Counted from the stretch's first letter, positions 9,067-18,948 are shown. The stretch is 64,000 nucleotides of DNA from Microcaldota archaeon (GCA_021798935.1 JAJZBL010000002.1:62001-126000), one strand, 5' to 3'. The notes: generated from the letters alone by a model not told the origin. Translations and numbers: made by a program.

Positions 9067-10350
9067 ATGAAGGTTTACGTAAAGACTTATGGATGCACCC
9101 TCAATCAGGCAGATAGTGATATAATAAAAACGCTGCTTAAGGATAACAATATATCAGTTTCAGATGATGAGATGGATTCTGATGCTGTAATAGTAAATAC
9201 CTGCACCGTCAAGACTGCAACAGAGCAGAAAATAATAAACAAGCTTGAAAAACTGCAGAAAAACGGCAAGAAGATTATAGTGACTGGATGCATGGCTTCA
9301 GCCAATCCTGATCTTATATACAAATATATACCTGCAGCCAGCATTGTCACTGCACCAAACATAAGCAACCTCCCAACCGCACTTGAAAATGTTGCAGAAG
9401 GAAAAAGAGTTTTATATGATAGATATAGTGCTGTTGACAGGATGGCTTATTTCAAGCCAGGCAGCAGCATAATATCTCGTATTCCAATAAATGATGGATG
9501 CTTGAGCAACTGTTCATTCTGCGAAACTAAAAGGGCAAGAGGTCCACTGAACAGCTTCTCATCTGATCTTATAATTAAAGCAATTTCATATAGCCTGCAG
9601 AAAGGTGCAAAGGAGATAGAATTGACATCCCAAGATGTAGGTGCATATGGAGCAGACAAGAAGAGCAGCATTGCAGAGTTACTAAGCAAAATAAAAGAAT
9701 TGAATATCGATAAGGATTATTACATAAGGATAGGCATGCTAAATCCAGAGCATGCATTGAAGCATATCGAAGCGTTTATAGAGGCATTGAACGATACCCA
9801 TTTCTATAAATTCATACATCTCCCTGTGCAATCCGGAAGCGATCCTGTACTAAAAGCTATGAACAGGGATTACAATATCTCCCAGTTCTATGAGGTTGTT
9901 GACAGGCTCAGGGCCAATGTAAAGAACCTGATGCTAGAAACCGATATAATAGTTGGATATCCCACTGAAAATGAAAAGGATTTCGAGGATACTCTTGATA
10001 TGATAAAAGAGGTAAAGCCTGGTGTATCTAATCTTTCAAAGTTTGCGAAAAGGCCTCATGCAAGGGCATCGAAGCTAAAACAGCTTCCGGAAGAAGAGAT
10101 AAAGAGGAGAAGTGTTGAGGCAACACGCCTTATACGCAGCGTCCAGAATTCAATAAACAAAAAATTCATAGGTACATTGCAGGACGTGATGCTCACAGAG
10201 AGAACAGGAATCTCTGTAAATGGGAGAAATTCCTCATACAAGCAGGTTATAATAACAGGAGATGGCAGTGGTCTTGCCTTGGGCAATATGTACAATGTGA
10301 AAATATACAAATCCACATCAAATGCTTTATATGGGAAAGTGCTAAATTGA
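9067..10350 (+). CDS. e-MtaB: tRNA t6A37 methylthiotransferase (radical SAM)
   Basis: It converts N6-threonylcarbamoyladenosine at tRNA position 37 into the 2-methylthio form (ms2t6A). The N-terminal MTTase domain carries the three cluster cysteines C10 (YGCTLNQAD), C46 (VNTCTVK) and C75 (VTGCMASA). The radical SAM CxxxCxxC motif is C145/C149/C152 (NDGCLSNCSFC). HLPVQSGSD and METDIIVGYPTE are conserved in the MiaB/CDKAL1 family, and about 60 C-terminal residues form a TRAM domain. YGCTLNQAD is typical of the archaeal/eukaryotic e-MtaB branch. An in-frame TTG lies at 9046, but the ATG at 9067 gives the normal N-terminus. Its substrate t6A is made by Kae1/Bud32, encoded at about 50.6-52.1 kb. 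Confidence 0.93.
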   Translation: MKVYVKTYGCTLNQADSDIIKTLLKDNNISVSDDEMDSDAVIVNTCTVKTATEQKIINKLEKLQKNGKKIIVTGCMASANPDLIYKYIPAASIVTAPNISNLPTALENVAEGKRVLYDRYSAVDRMAYFKPGSSIISRIPINDGCLSNCSFCETKRARGPLNSFSSDLIIKAISYSLQKGAKEIELTSQDVGAYGADKKSSIAELLSKIKELNIDKDYYIRIGMLNPEHALKHIEAFIEALNDTHFYKFIHLPVQSGSDPVLKAMNRDYNISQFYEVVDRLRANVKNLMLETDIIVGYPTENEKDFEDTLDMIKEVKPGVSNLSKFAKRPHARASKLKQLPEEEIKRRSVEATRLIRSVQNSINKKFIGTLQDVMLTERTGISVNGRNSSYKQVIITGDGSGLALGNMYNVKIYKSTSNALYGKVLN

Positions 10351-10446
10351 TTTGCTGCTCATCTAATGTGGCGCAAAACTTATGCTCTTCGCGGGCAGGA
10401 GTATGCCGCAATAGTTTGCAATTGACGCGTTTGAAATGGTGTAACT

Positions 10447-11787
10447 ATGTATGGGGGGTTGGTAAAGGAGCTGCTTGATAAAAAAGGCTTGAAGATAGGA
10501 GACTTTGCCCAGATTGAATTTGGCAACTCAAAGGAAATAGTAAAGATATTGCCAAATTCCGAATTCACTGAAAAAGATATATTGGTTGCAAAGCTTGAAA
10601 ACGGCTACAATTTTGGAATAGCGGTAGATGAGATAAATAACATAGAGAAAGTGCAGTATAAGGAAAAATCGGATGATTTCACAGAACCTGAATCTCCATC
10701 TATAGAATTAGGCAAGAACCTTCCTAAAGTATCTATAATATATACCGGAGGCACTATAGGAAGCAAGCTCGATTATAGGACAGGGGGTGTCTATATGCTC
10801 CTAAAGCCTGAAGAACTCATCGCGAATGTCCCTGAATTGTCAAGCATCGCAATGGTGCATCCTATACACCTCTTCAGTGTAGCAAGCGAAGACATGACAT
10901 ATTTGGAATGGCAGCAGATAGCAAGGACAGTTGCGGATGAGATAAAGAATGGGAGCAGAGGAGTTGTAATAACAATAGGCACGGATACGATGCATTATGT
11001 TGCATCTGCCTTAAGCTTCATGCTCAAGGATCTCAATGCACCGGTAGTTCTTACAGGATCACAGAGAAGCAGCGATAGAGGATCAAGTGATGCATTCATG
11101 AATCTGATATGCTCCGTGCGCATAGCAGCGGAATCGGATATAGCAGAAGTTGGCATCTGCATGCACAAGAGCAGTTCAGATGACTACTGCCAGTTCATAA
11201 GGGGCACAAAAGCAAGAAAGATGAATACAAGCAGAAGAGACGCATTCAGGCCTATAAATGACTTGCCTATAGCACATTTAGGGGTAAAAGGGGAGATATA
11301 TTATGATAGCGATTACAACAAGATCAAAAATGATAAAAAAGAAATAGACCTTGCAGACAAATTCGATGAAATGGTTGCACTGCTTAAAGTGTACCCAAAT
11401 TCTGATCCAGATATAATAAATTATTACAAGGCAAAAGGCTACAATGGCATAATAATAGAGGGCACAGGACTTGGGCATACACCAGTATCAGGGAAGCCTG
11501 AAAAGTCTTATCTGAAGAATATAAAGGAAGCGATAGATTCTGGCATGATAATAGGGATGACCTCTCAATGCCTTTATGGAAGGGTAAATTCAAAAGTTTA
11601 TACAAACCTTAGGCTTCTCAGCAATGCAGGGGTTATATATTGTGAGGACATGACACCAGAAACTGCCTATGTAAAGCTCGGATGGCTGCTCGGAAACTAC
11701 AGCAAAAGCGAAGCAAAGAAACTGCTTGACAAGAATATTGTTGGAGAGATAAAGGATAGGACCCTTTATGATGAATTTCTCATATGA
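10447..11787 (+). CDS. gatD: Glu-tRNA(Gln) amidotransferase subunit D
   Basis: This is the asparaginase-like glutaminase subunit of the archaeal GatDE complex, which releases ammonia for conversion of Glu-tRNA(Gln) to Gln-tRNA(Gln). An N-terminal AlfA-type domain of about 90 residues precedes the asparaginase core. The two catalytic threonine motifs are present: TGGTIGS at T100 and GTDTMH with T179-D180. LTGSQRSSDRGSSDA is also conserved. A GGTGTAA ribosome binding site precedes the ATG. Its stop codon immediately abuts the start region of gatE, so the two are translationally coupled. Its presence implies that this archaeon makes Gln-tRNA indirectly. Confidence 0.96.
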   Translation: MYGGLVKELLDKKGLKIGDFAQIEFGNSKEIVKILPNSEFTEKDILVAKLENGYNFGIAVDEINNIEKVQYKEKSDDFTEPESPSIELGKNLPKVSIIYTGGTIGSKLDYRTGGVYMLLKPEELIANVPELSSIAMVHPIHLFSVASEDMTYLEWQQIARTVADEIKNGSRGVVITIGTDTMHYVASALSFMLKDLNAPVVLTGSQRSSDRGSSDAFMNLICSVRIAAESDIAEVGICMHKSSSDDYCQFIRGTKARKMNTSRRDAFRPINDLPIAHLGVKGEIYYDSDYNKIKNDKKEIDLADKFDEMVALLKVYPNSDPDIINYYKAKGYNGIIIEGTGLGHTPVSGKPEKSYLKNIKEAIDSGMIIGMTSQCLYGRVNSKVYTNLRLLSNAGVIYCEDMTPETAYVKLGWLLGNYSKSEAKKLLDKNIVGEIKDRTLYDEFLI

Positions 11788-11796
11788 GTGATTAAT

Positions 11797-13671
11797 ATGG
11801 ATGAAGATTATTACAAGTCTATAGGATTCATGTGCGGCCTTGAGATACATCAAAGATTAAATACCCGCGAGAAACTTTTCTGCTCATGCACATCAAAACC
11901 TATCGAAGATGATGAGAAGCCAGAAGCAAGCATAATAAGATACCAGCGTGCAGTTGCAGGAGAATTAGGCAAGATAGACGCAGCTGCAAAGATAGAGGAG
12001 GGAAAGAAGAAAGCTTACCATTACAACATATTCAAAAATAATACCTGCCTTGTTGATATAGATGAGGAACCGCCGCACCAGATGAACAAGGATGCCCTTG
12101 GCATTGCACTCTCGTTGGCGGCTGCATTCCAAATGCATATATTTAAGGAATTGGAGCCTATGAGAAAGGAGGTTGTCGATGGAAGCAACACAAGTGCATT
12201 CCAAAGGACAACCATTGTAGGATTGGATGGCAGGATAAAAGTAAATGGCCATGATGTCCTAATACCTTCTATGATGCTTGAGGAGGAATCGGCAGGTATC
12301 GTTTCTAATGGCGAAGATGAAGCAGTTTTCAACACAGACAGGCTTGGCATACCATTGGTAGAGATAGACACTGATCCTTATATAAGAAGCCCTTCAGAGG
12401 CAAAGGATGTCGCCTCCTACATAGGGATGCTTCTTAGGATAACTGGAAAAGTCCAAAGGGGAATAGGGACGATAAGGCAGGATGTTAATGTATCTATAAA
12501 AGGAGGAGCAAGAGTAGAGATAAAAGGATTCCAGGATTTGGGAAGCATGGACAAGTACATAGAGAACGAGATAGAAAGGCAGAAGAAACTTATATCTTTA
12601 AAGGAGGAGCTTGCAAAAGTCGGATGGAATCCAGAATTTGGGAAATTTGAAGACATTACGGATTTATTTGCAAGCACTAGCTCGCACTTGGTAAAAGCTT
12701 CGCTTGAAAATAACGGATCGGTTATCGCAGTCAAGGTTAAGGGCTTCAAAGGTTATCTTGGAAAAGAGATAAATCCAGATAGAAGGATTGGGAGTGAAGT
12801 GAGCGATTACGCAAAGCTTGCAGGTGTAAAAGGATTGATACACGGAGACGAGGATCTGAAATCGAAGTATAGATTCTCCGATTCTGAGATATCAAGTATA
12901 TATAGCAGGCTGGATATTAAAAACAATGATTCGTTCATAATGGTAACAGCACCCAAAGCAAAAGCGGAAAAGGCACTTAATTATGCACTTGAAAGGATTA
13001 CATATTTTGCGAAAGGTGTGCCTCCGGAGACAAGATCTGTATACGATGACAATTTATATACGACAAGATTCATGAGGCCGATAGCAGGAGGTTCAAGGAT
13101 GTACCCAGAAACTGATGCAAAGCCGATAATTGTTACAGATGAAATGGTAAAGGAAGCAGAATTATCAAAACCAAATTTGGAAAATGCTATTGCAGAGTTA
13201 AAAGAGGCAATAAACGATGAAACGATGATAAAGAACCTTCTTCTTTCGCCAAGATATCAATTGTACAAGGAGATATCGTCTTCTATTAATATTGACAAAA
13301 AAGTTATAGCAGATATATTGATGCAGAAATTCACCGAGATGAAAAGAGAAGGCGTCGATGTAGACAGCATAAGCGACGATACCCTGAAATCGATATTTGA
13401 GATGTACAAAGAGGGCAAGCTGACAAAGAGAGGAATTGTTCAGATGGTAAAGGCAGCAGCCGAAGAATCACCTTATGCAGAAAGAAGCAGGCTTTACAGG
13501 ATTGCGGAGGAAAGGAAGTTCAGGAAGCTTAGCAGAGAGGAACTACTTCAAATTATCAAGGAATTCGAAGAGAAGGGAAGCAAAAATATCCTCGCATCTA
13601 TAATGAAGGAACATAATATTGATATAGAGGCAGAAGAATTGAAAGACCTATTAAATAATAGCAAAGTTTAA
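11797..13671 (+). CDS. gatE: Glu-tRNA(Gln) amidotransferase subunit E
   Basis: This is the kinase/transamidase subunit partnering GatD. CGLEIHQRLNT near the N-terminus is the GatB/GatE signature, followed by the metal and ATP-binding cradle with EEPPHQMN and TSAFQRTT. An inserted AspRS-like GAD domain follows (about 290-400), then RFMRPIAGGSRMYPETD. The C-terminal helical and YqeY-like tail (from about 470) binds tRNA. Length is normal for GatE. An in-frame GTG at 11788 touches the gatD stop, but GAGTGAT sits at the right distance to serve as ribosome binding site for the ATG at 11797. Confidence 0.96.
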   Translation: MDEDYYKSIGFMCGLEIHQRLNTREKLFCSCTSKPIEDDEKPEASIIRYQRAVAGELGKIDAAAKIEEGKKKAYHYNIFKNNTCLVDIDEEPPHQMNKDALGIALSLAAAFQMHIFKELEPMRKEVVDGSNTSAFQRTTIVGLDGRIKVNGHDVLIPSMMLEEESAGIVSNGEDEAVFNTDRLGIPLVEIDTDPYIRSPSEAKDVASYIGMLLRITGKVQRGIGTIRQDVNVSIKGGARVEIKGFQDLGSMDKYIENEIERQKKLISLKEELAKVGWNPEFGKFEDITDLFASTSSHLVKASLENNGSVIAVKVKGFKGYLGKEINPDRRIGSEVSDYAKLAGVKGLIHGDEDLKSKYRFSDSEISSIYSRLDIKNNDSFIMVTAPKAKAEKALNYALERITYFAKGVPPETRSVYDDNLYTTRFMRPIAGGSRMYPETDAKPIIVTDEMVKEAELSKPNLENAIAELKEAINDETMIKNLLLSPRYQLYKEISSSINIDKKVIADILMQKFTEMKREGVDVDSISDDTLKSIFEMYKEGKLTKRGIVQMVKAAAEESPYAERSRLYRIAEERKFRKLSREELLQIIKEFEEKGSKNILASIMKEHNIDIEAEELKDLLNNSKV

Positions 13672-13710
13672 ATACTTTAAATTTAAGAAATTAAGTGAAT
13701 GGTGGATAAA

Positions 13711-14328
13711 ATGACCAAAAATTTCAAAGCGCAAAGCGCTATGGAATATCTGATGACTTATGGTTGGGCAATTTTGATAATTGCAATAGTACTTGCGGCA
13801 CTGTACATACTTGGAGTGTTCAATGGTTCTGCTTTTATAGGAACAACGTGCACAGCAACATCTGGAGCACTATGTACATCTCCTATAGCGGCACCAGGTA
13901 ACTTTACAGTAACATTAGGGCAGGTTAGCACAACAGATTGGGCAAATACCTCGTTTGCGTTTGTGCCAACAGGATCTGTGATGCCTGCAACAAGCAATAT
14001 GCTATCATATCCTGCTGGTTCTGTAATTGGAAATGTAATTGGTAGTAGTAGTGTAGCTATACATCCTACTACAGTTGGTATTACGGAAGCAAGTTCAATG
14101 ACAAGTGGATTTACTACAAAAGTATCTTTTGTTGATAACAAGACAGGGGCTTGCATATCAGCGCCTGGCGCTCTTGCATCTGGGTGTGCTCTTATAACTA
14201 GCATACCAACGTCAGTGGGATCAACAACATCTGGAGAAATATGGGCAATATACACATTGCCAACATCTGCAGGATCTCCACCTTACTATGCACAGGAACT
14301 CGGAAAGGCAACAATGAAGATATCCTGA
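13711..14328 (+). CDS. Class III signal peptide (type IV pilin-like) protein, copy 1
   Basis: The N-terminus MTKNFKAQSAMEYLMTYGW is the archaeal class III signal: a basic leader, predicted prepilin-peptidase cleavage just before QSAMEYL, and a long hydrophobic helix that would polymerise as a pilus core. The remaining 170 residues are secreted, rich in Ser, Thr, Ala and Pro, with four cysteines that could pair. An in-frame ATG at 13699 exists, but GGTGGA lies just before the ATG at 13711 and the paralogue at 14506 starts at the same place (MAKNFK). Probable role: adhesive pilus subunit or surface fibre. No pilus assembly ATPase is nearby. It shares near-identical ends with the next gene. Confidence 0.85.
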   Translation: MTKNFKAQSAMEYLMTYGWAILIIAIVLAALYILGVFNGSAFIGTTCTATSGALCTSPIAAPGNFTVTLGQVSTTDWANTSFAFVPTGSVMPATSNMLSYPAGSVIGNVIGSSSVAIHPTTVGITEASSMTSGFTTKVSFVDNKTGACISAPGALASGCALITSIPTSVGSTTSGEIWAIYTLPTSAGSPPYYAQELGKATMKIS

Positions 14329-14331
14329 TTT

Positions 14332-14356
14332 GATATCTTCTTTTTTTAATTTTTTA
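14332..14356 (+). terminator. T-run terminator after pilin-like copy 1
   Basis: The stop codon is followed by GATATCTTC and then two runs of T (7 and 6) separated by AA. The same layout, with a shorter T-run, follows copy 2 at about 15112-15125, showing that the duplication included the 3' flank. Confidence 0.55.
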
Positions 14357-14505
14357 TTTAAATTTTAATTCATTCTTGTTCTGTTTTTATTATTAACTGA
14401 CAACCTAATTCTATTATTTATAAGTTTATTTTCTTATTTTAGTTATAGCAAAGATTAAATAGTTTAAATAAGATGGATTCTAATTCTTCAAATATATGTG
14501 GTATA

Positions 14506-15108
14506 ATGGCGAAAAATTTCAAAGCGCAAAGCGCTATGGAATATCTGATGACGTATGGTTGGGCAATTTTGATAATTGCAATAGTACTTGCGGCACTGTA
14601 TGTGCTCGGGGTATTTAATGGATCTACTTTTATTGGAACATCCTGTTCTCCAGCTTATGGGGCACTATGTACATCTCCTATAGCAGCACCCTATAATTTC
14701 ACAGTTACCTTAAAAAACATAGGCCAAACTAATTGGGCAGCTACAACATTTGCATTTGTACCTTCAAGTTCTATAATGCCTGCAACAAGCAATATGTTCT
14801 CTTATCCTGATGGTTCTGTAATCGGTAATGTTATAAGCTTAAATGGCGGCAATATTGATGGTGCTCAAGGAGCAATAAATATGAAGGCAGGATTTCCAAC
14901 CCTCGTATTCTTCAATGACAAACCATCCAGTGATGATTGCATAGAAAGCAGTGCTCTCTCCAAATGCCCTAAAGTAGGAAGCATACCTGGAGGGATAGGA
15001 TCAACAACATCTGGAGAAATATGGGCAATATACACATTGAACCCAAAAAACAATACTCCTCCATATTATGCAGTAGAAATGGCAAGGGTTACGATGAAGA
15101 TATCTTGA
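14506..15108 (+). CDS. Class III signal peptide (type IV pilin-like) protein, copy 2
   Basis: Tandem paralogue of the preceding gene: MAKNFKAQSAMEYL leader, the same hydrophobic helix, a divergent secreted middle, and an almost identical segment near the C-terminus (GSTTSGEIWAIYTL). The upstream in-frame ATG at 14473 would add a leader unlike that of copy 1; GTGGTA just before 14506 supports the shorter form. Predicted to be processed by an EppA/FlaK/PibD-type peptidase and assembled outside the membrane. Having two such subunits may mean major and minor pilins or antigenic variants. The two copies are compared in the findings. Confidence 0.85.
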   Translation: MAKNFKAQSAMEYLMTYGWAILIIAIVLAALYVLGVFNGSTFIGTSCSPAYGALCTSPIAAPYNFTVTLKNIGQTNWAATTFAFVPSSSIMPATSNMFSYPDGSVIGNVISLNGGNIDGAQGAINMKAGFPTLVFFNDKPSSDDCIESSALSKCPKVGSIPGGIGSTTSGEIWAIYTLNPKNNTPPYYAVEMARVTMKIS

Positions 15109-15203
15109 TTTGATATACTCTTTTTATGCTTTTGCAAAGCAGATTAATTTTTAGGTTTTTCATAAAATTTATATTTGTTTAACTTTAATACTAATTGATT
15201 TTT

Positions 15204-16445
15204 ATGGATATTGATGAGCTTTATAGATTTAATTCTCTTGACGAGTTCTACGGCAATAATGAATCCATAAACTCGATAACCTTGTATCTCAAGAACTTCT
15301 CCCCAAAAGATAAGAAGAAGCCGCTTCTTGTATATGGGCCTACAGGAACCGGAAAGACCTCAATAGTTAAATTCTTGGCTGAGAAGCTTGGATATAATAT
15401 AATAAACCTTGATGCGAGCGATTACAGGGATAAGGAATCAATTGAAAAACAGCTTTTCTATGCCTCCAATTCATTATCTCTTTCCAATAAAAAGAACCTA
15501 ATACTTCTTGATGAGATAGACAACCTTGACATTAAATTCGACAAAGGTGCATCATCTGCAATAGCAGAACTTGTAAAAATATCTGTAAGCCCTATAATAT
15601 TCATAGCAAATGATGCATATGATAAGAGCATATTTTTCCTTAGGGATAAGACCGATAAGATTGAGTTCAAAAAGCTTAATGAATCTGAAATTAAGAAGCT
15701 TCTTTCTGATAAAGCAAGCAAATTTAATATCAAGCTAAATGGAGATTTGATAGATTATATAGCAAAAGCGGTAAATGGAGATGCAAGGGCTGCAATCAAT
15801 GATTTATATGCGGTATATGCAGGAGGAATAGAAGATGATGGAGAATATGATGGCTATAATGTCGTTGGCCTCAGGGACAAGACAGATGATATATTCTCAT
15901 TCCTAAACAAAGTCTTCTCTTCAATTACCTTCTCAAGCCCCCTCCATGCCTTATCTCTTATAGACCTGACTCCGGATATGACGATACAGTGGCTAGCTGA
16001 GAATATACCTAAGATATACAAAGGCAATGACCTTGCATCTGCATTCAATATGCTATCGCTTGCTACTGTTTACAATTCAAGGGCAGTGAGGAAGCAGCAT
16101 TATGGATATTGGAGATATATGAATATCTTCATGACAAGTGGCGTTGCACTTTCAAAAAGCCGGTATTATACCTCAAACTCTCGCTACTCTTATCCGAAGA
16201 TGATAAAGGAAAGAGGTATAAGGAAAGATTCTAATGCTAAGATAAATGAGATAGCTATCGATTTAAAGCACATGATAAATGAAAGCAGATCAACAATAAA
16301 AGAATACTACCTGCCACTTATCAAGGAGATGATAAAGAGAAATTCAAAAGATGGAGTTTTGGATTCAGAATCCTATGAGTTCTTTTCAAGCAGATATGGT
16401 CTAAATGCTAAGGAAGTGGACTGGATCAAGGACAACAGCTTATGA
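15204..16445 (+). CDS. rfcL: Replication factor C large subunit (clamp loader)
   Basis: AAA+ ATPase of the archaeal clamp loader, which opens the PCNA ring onto primed DNA. Walker A GPTGTGKT is at 45-52, Walker B LLDEID at 101-106, and sensor 1 lies around IFIANDAYD. The start DELYRFNSLDEFYGN fits the large-subunit N-terminus, where the ring neighbour packs. The protein is about 413 residues, at the short end for RfcL, and the C-terminal basic and PCNA-binding tail found in many archaea is not obvious. An in-frame TTG at 15195 is possible, but the ATG at 15204 follows a T-rich promoter-like region with no ribosome binding site, as for a leaderless mRNA. The small subunit is not in the window. 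Confidence 0.85.
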   Translation: MDIDELYRFNSLDEFYGNNESINSITLYLKNFSPKDKKKPLLVYGPTGTGKTSIVKFLAEKLGYNIINLDASDYRDKESIEKQLFYASNSLSLSNKKNLILLDEIDNLDIKFDKGASSAIAELVKISVSPIIFIANDAYDKSIFFLRDKTDKIEFKKLNESEIKKLLSDKASKFNIKLNGDLIDYIAKAVNGDARAAINDLYAVYAGGIEDDGEYDGYNVVGLRDKTDDIFSFLNKVFSSITFSSPLHALSLIDLTPDMTIQWLAENIPKIYKGNDLASAFNMLSLATVYNSRAVRKQHYGYWRYMNIFMTSGVALSKSRYYTSNSRYSYPKMIKERGIRKDSNAKINEIAIDLKHMINESRSTIKEYYLPLIKEMIKRNSKDGVLDSESYEFFSSRYGLNAKEVDWIKDNSL

Positions 16446-16480
16446 ATCTCCATTTATTGCAGCTTCTGCTGATCTTTTTG

Positions 16481-17848
16481 TTATTTCGCTATTAAGTCAT
16501 TGAACTTTGATATGATCAGTTCTATCGTTTTCTCAAGGCTATTGTCTTCTGGCTTTACCTTTATGCTTGCAGCCTCGTTGTGCCCTCCGCCATTGCATAT
16601 TAATCCCTCGTCTTCAAGCTCTTTTATAACTTTTAGAAGCTGCACTCTTTCAACAAGGCTGTCGCTCACCCTTATCGATATATATTTGCTGAAATAAACC
16701 ATGGTCACATTGCCTGCTTTGTTGAGCTCTTCCAGCTTGTCATGCAGCTTAGTTGTATACCTTCCATGTTTCATATAGTCGTAGTTCCTTTCATCTATGA
16801 ACTTATAATCCATCGTGTATACGATTATGCCATCTTTAAGCACGTGCTTCTTTGCCCTTTTAACACCTATGCCAAGCGACTCATTAAGTTCTGATATCGC
16901 TTTGTTTAAGACATACCCGAACTCTGCTTGATCCTCTATTACTCCAATCATGTAGGAAGGTGATATCCTGTTGTAATTGTCATAAAACTCAGTTACTGTA
17001 AGGGCGTCTAGTACAGTGGCAAGATCATTCGCTGTTTTGTCATTTAAGTCTGCAAAATTGCTGTGGTCGCTTATCAGCGAAGCTCCTTCTAGATCTTTGT
17101 ATCTCTCCCCTGATATCATTGATGCAAATTCTGCGGTGAGGAATCCTGCTGTCACATTTGAATCCATCCCATACAGCCACGGATTTATGTAGAATTTTAT
17201 CCTGCTAGATGGAAATCCTTCATATATTGGATGGTGCTCCAGCCAAATTATATTCTCCTTGAATTCTTTTATCGCTGGTTCACTCTCTTGGGTAGTCCCA
17301 AAATCGGTGAGCAATATGATTGGTTTTTCTATTGATTCAAAGCTTTGGACATATGACTTATCTATATTGTAAATCCATTGGCTGTACCCTACACCTTTGT
17401 TAGGGCTCCATATGGCATTGAACTTCTTTATACCATATAGGTTTCCAACTTTGCTAAATGCTTTGTAAAGGGCAATTGCACCAGAAGCACCATCTCCATC
17501 CATATGGAACCTCACCGCTATTGGTGCGCCTGACAGCAATGCCCTTTCAAGCAGCTTTGCAGCATCGTTAAGAGGTTTTTCCATCTTCTTTATCCTGCTG
17601 TCTTCAGGCTTCAATCCTTTTATCAATCTTGATAATTCCGACAGGGTTTTCTCATAATATTCCTTTTCTGCAACACCTAATTTCTCAATTGATCCATCTT
17701 CAGGATCATAATTCAATTTATCGTAAAGCTTATACCCTGCTTTGGATTTGAACATGAAAATGCTTCTGCTGTTTATAGCTGTATAATAGCAGTCTTCATA
17801 CCTTGGGTTTGACTTTATCGATGTTATAATTACTTCTTCATTTGACAC
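16481..17848 (-). CDS. DHH-family phosphoesterase (RecJ-like)
   Basis: The DHH superfamily landmarks appear in order: H115-M-D117-G-D119 (motif I), LTDFGTT with D182 (motif II), EHH at 204-206 standing for DHH (motif III, first Asp changed to Glu), SDHSNFAD (motif IV), and a DHHA1-type C-terminal GGGHNEAA. Metal-dependent hydrolysis of phosphodiesters is expected, as in RecJ/GAN nucleases or nanoRNases. An extra N-terminal segment of about 110 residues is present. It converges with rfcL, with 35 bases between stops. The start is a GTG with GTGGTC just upstream. Whether the substrate is single-stranded DNA, oligoribonucleotides or a cyclic dinucleotide cannot be decided from the sequence. Confidence 0.8.
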   Translation of the reverse strand: MSNEEVIITSIKSNPRYEDCYYTAINSRSIFMFKSKAGYKLYDKLNYDPEDGSIEKLGVAEKEYYEKTLSELSRLIKGLKPEDSRIKKMEKPLNDAAKLLERALLSGAPIAVRFHMDGDGASGAIALYKAFSKVGNLYGIKKFNAIWSPNKGVGYSQWIYNIDKSYVQSFESIEKPIILLTDFGTTQESEPAIKEFKENIIWLEHHPIYEGFPSSRIKFYINPWLYGMDSNVTAGFLTAEFASMISGERYKDLEGASLISDHSNFADLNDKTANDLATVLDALTVTEFYDNYNRISPSYMIGVIEDQAEFGYVLNKAISELNESLGIGVKRAKKHVLKDGIIVYTMDYKFIDERNYDYMKHGRYTTKLHDKLEELNKAGNVTMVYFSKYISIRVSDSLVERVQLLKVIKELEDEGLICNGGGHNEAASIKVKPEDNSLEKTIELIISKFNDLIAK

Positions 17849-17883
17849 AAGACCACTTCAAAATTTGGTAAAATTCTAATTAG

Positions 17884-18948
17884 TTATTTTATTTCATTGC
17901 ACTTTGACTTCAATGTAGCATTAGTTACATATTCGCAATAGCTATAATTCTTTGTTTCGTTTGCCAAGTAATAATATTCTTCGGATATGCACAGGCTGTG
18001 CACCAAAGAGGGTACATCGGCGCAAGCCTCGTTTATCATGCTTGCATTCATCAGTATCGGCTTTGTTACATTATAGCTGCATAAGAATGAAAGTTTGCTT
18101 GGTATCTGGCCGCACAATGACCTATTATTGGTAAGCTCAAAAAGCGACACATAGCAAAGGCTTCTGTCATTCACAATATGATTTTCATATAAGTAAAGTG
18201 AATCTCCAGATAAGTTGTAATCCTCATTTTTATTAAAAGGCAGAAGCTGCAAAAGATCTGGAAGCGGCACTGAAGTATTGTTTGGGATGTTACTGCAGTA
18301 CTTTGGAATATTGTTGTAAATTGCAGACTTGAAGTAGTATTCTGTATAACAGGCAGATTTGTTTCCCGGATTTAGCATAAAGCTGCAGTATTGGTCTGTA
18401 GTTTCATTTGACATCGTCTCTAGCTTAGAAGCACAATCTGATTTCAATGTAGCATTTGTGCTTGATAGGCAAACATTGGAGTTTGAGGTATTTGTGAGGG
18501 TGTATATGCAGTTTTGATAATCTGCAGGAGAAGAATTTACAAGGTTGCAATATGAGATATTTTTTGTGCTATTTGCTATACTTAAGTAGCATCCATCTAC
18601 GCTTGAATTTGGTAGAAGTGTGCATATTGAACTGTTTGATTCAGATACTGCCAAGTTCTCAAGGCACTGGTTCTGGTTCACGAGCTTGCTTTCACACCCT
18701 TTTACAGTATTTGGATTTACACTTGATGCCAGATATGAAAAGAACAGTGTTATTATTACCAACAAAGCAAGCAATGCGATTATAATTAGATACTTATCTC
18801 TCTGTTTTAATACTATTTTGGCATTGCTGATATTGCCATTGGCATCTGCACTTTTGCTTTTGGCAGTTGCAGCTGCTGGCTTTTTTGCTGCAGTATTTGC
18901 ACTATTTCCGCTCTTTGAAGGAGAAACCTTGTCCATCTTTTTCATCAC
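17884..18948 (-). CDS. Membrane-anchored Cys-rich repeat protein, surface exposed
   Basis: About 50 N-terminal residues are basic and Ala/Ser/Lys-rich (cytoplasmic tail). One transmembrane helix follows (about 54-75), then about 280 outer residues with more than twenty cysteines and many N-x-S/T sequons. The outer part is built of repeating units of the type C-x(2-4)-LA-x(3-6)-N-x-S-x-C followed by a Cys-Tyr or Cys-hydrophobic pair, which suggests small disulfide-linked helical hairpins. No enzyme motif is seen. Starts at GTG 18948, ATG 18945 or ATG 18936 are all possible. It sits between the DHH gene and the KaiC-like gene on the same strand. Likely a cell-surface or host-contact protein; this is inference. 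Confidence 0.75.
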   Translation of the reverse strand: MMKKMDKVSPSKSGNSANTAAKKPAAATAKSKSADANGNISNAKIVLKQRDKYLIIIALLALLVIITLFFSYLASSVNPNTVKGCESKLVNQNQCLENLAVSESNSSICTLLPNSSVDGCYLSIANSTKNISYCNLVNSSPADYQNCIYTLTNTSNSNVCLSSTNATLKSDCASKLETMSNETTDQYCSFMLNPGNKSACYTEYYFKSAIYNNIPKYCSNIPNNTSVPLPDLLQLLPFNKNEDYNLSGDSLYLYENHIVNDRSLCYVSLFELTNNRSLCGQIPSKLSFLCSYNVTKPILMNASMINEACADVPSLVHSLCISEEYYYLANETKNYSYCEYVTNATLKSKCNEIK

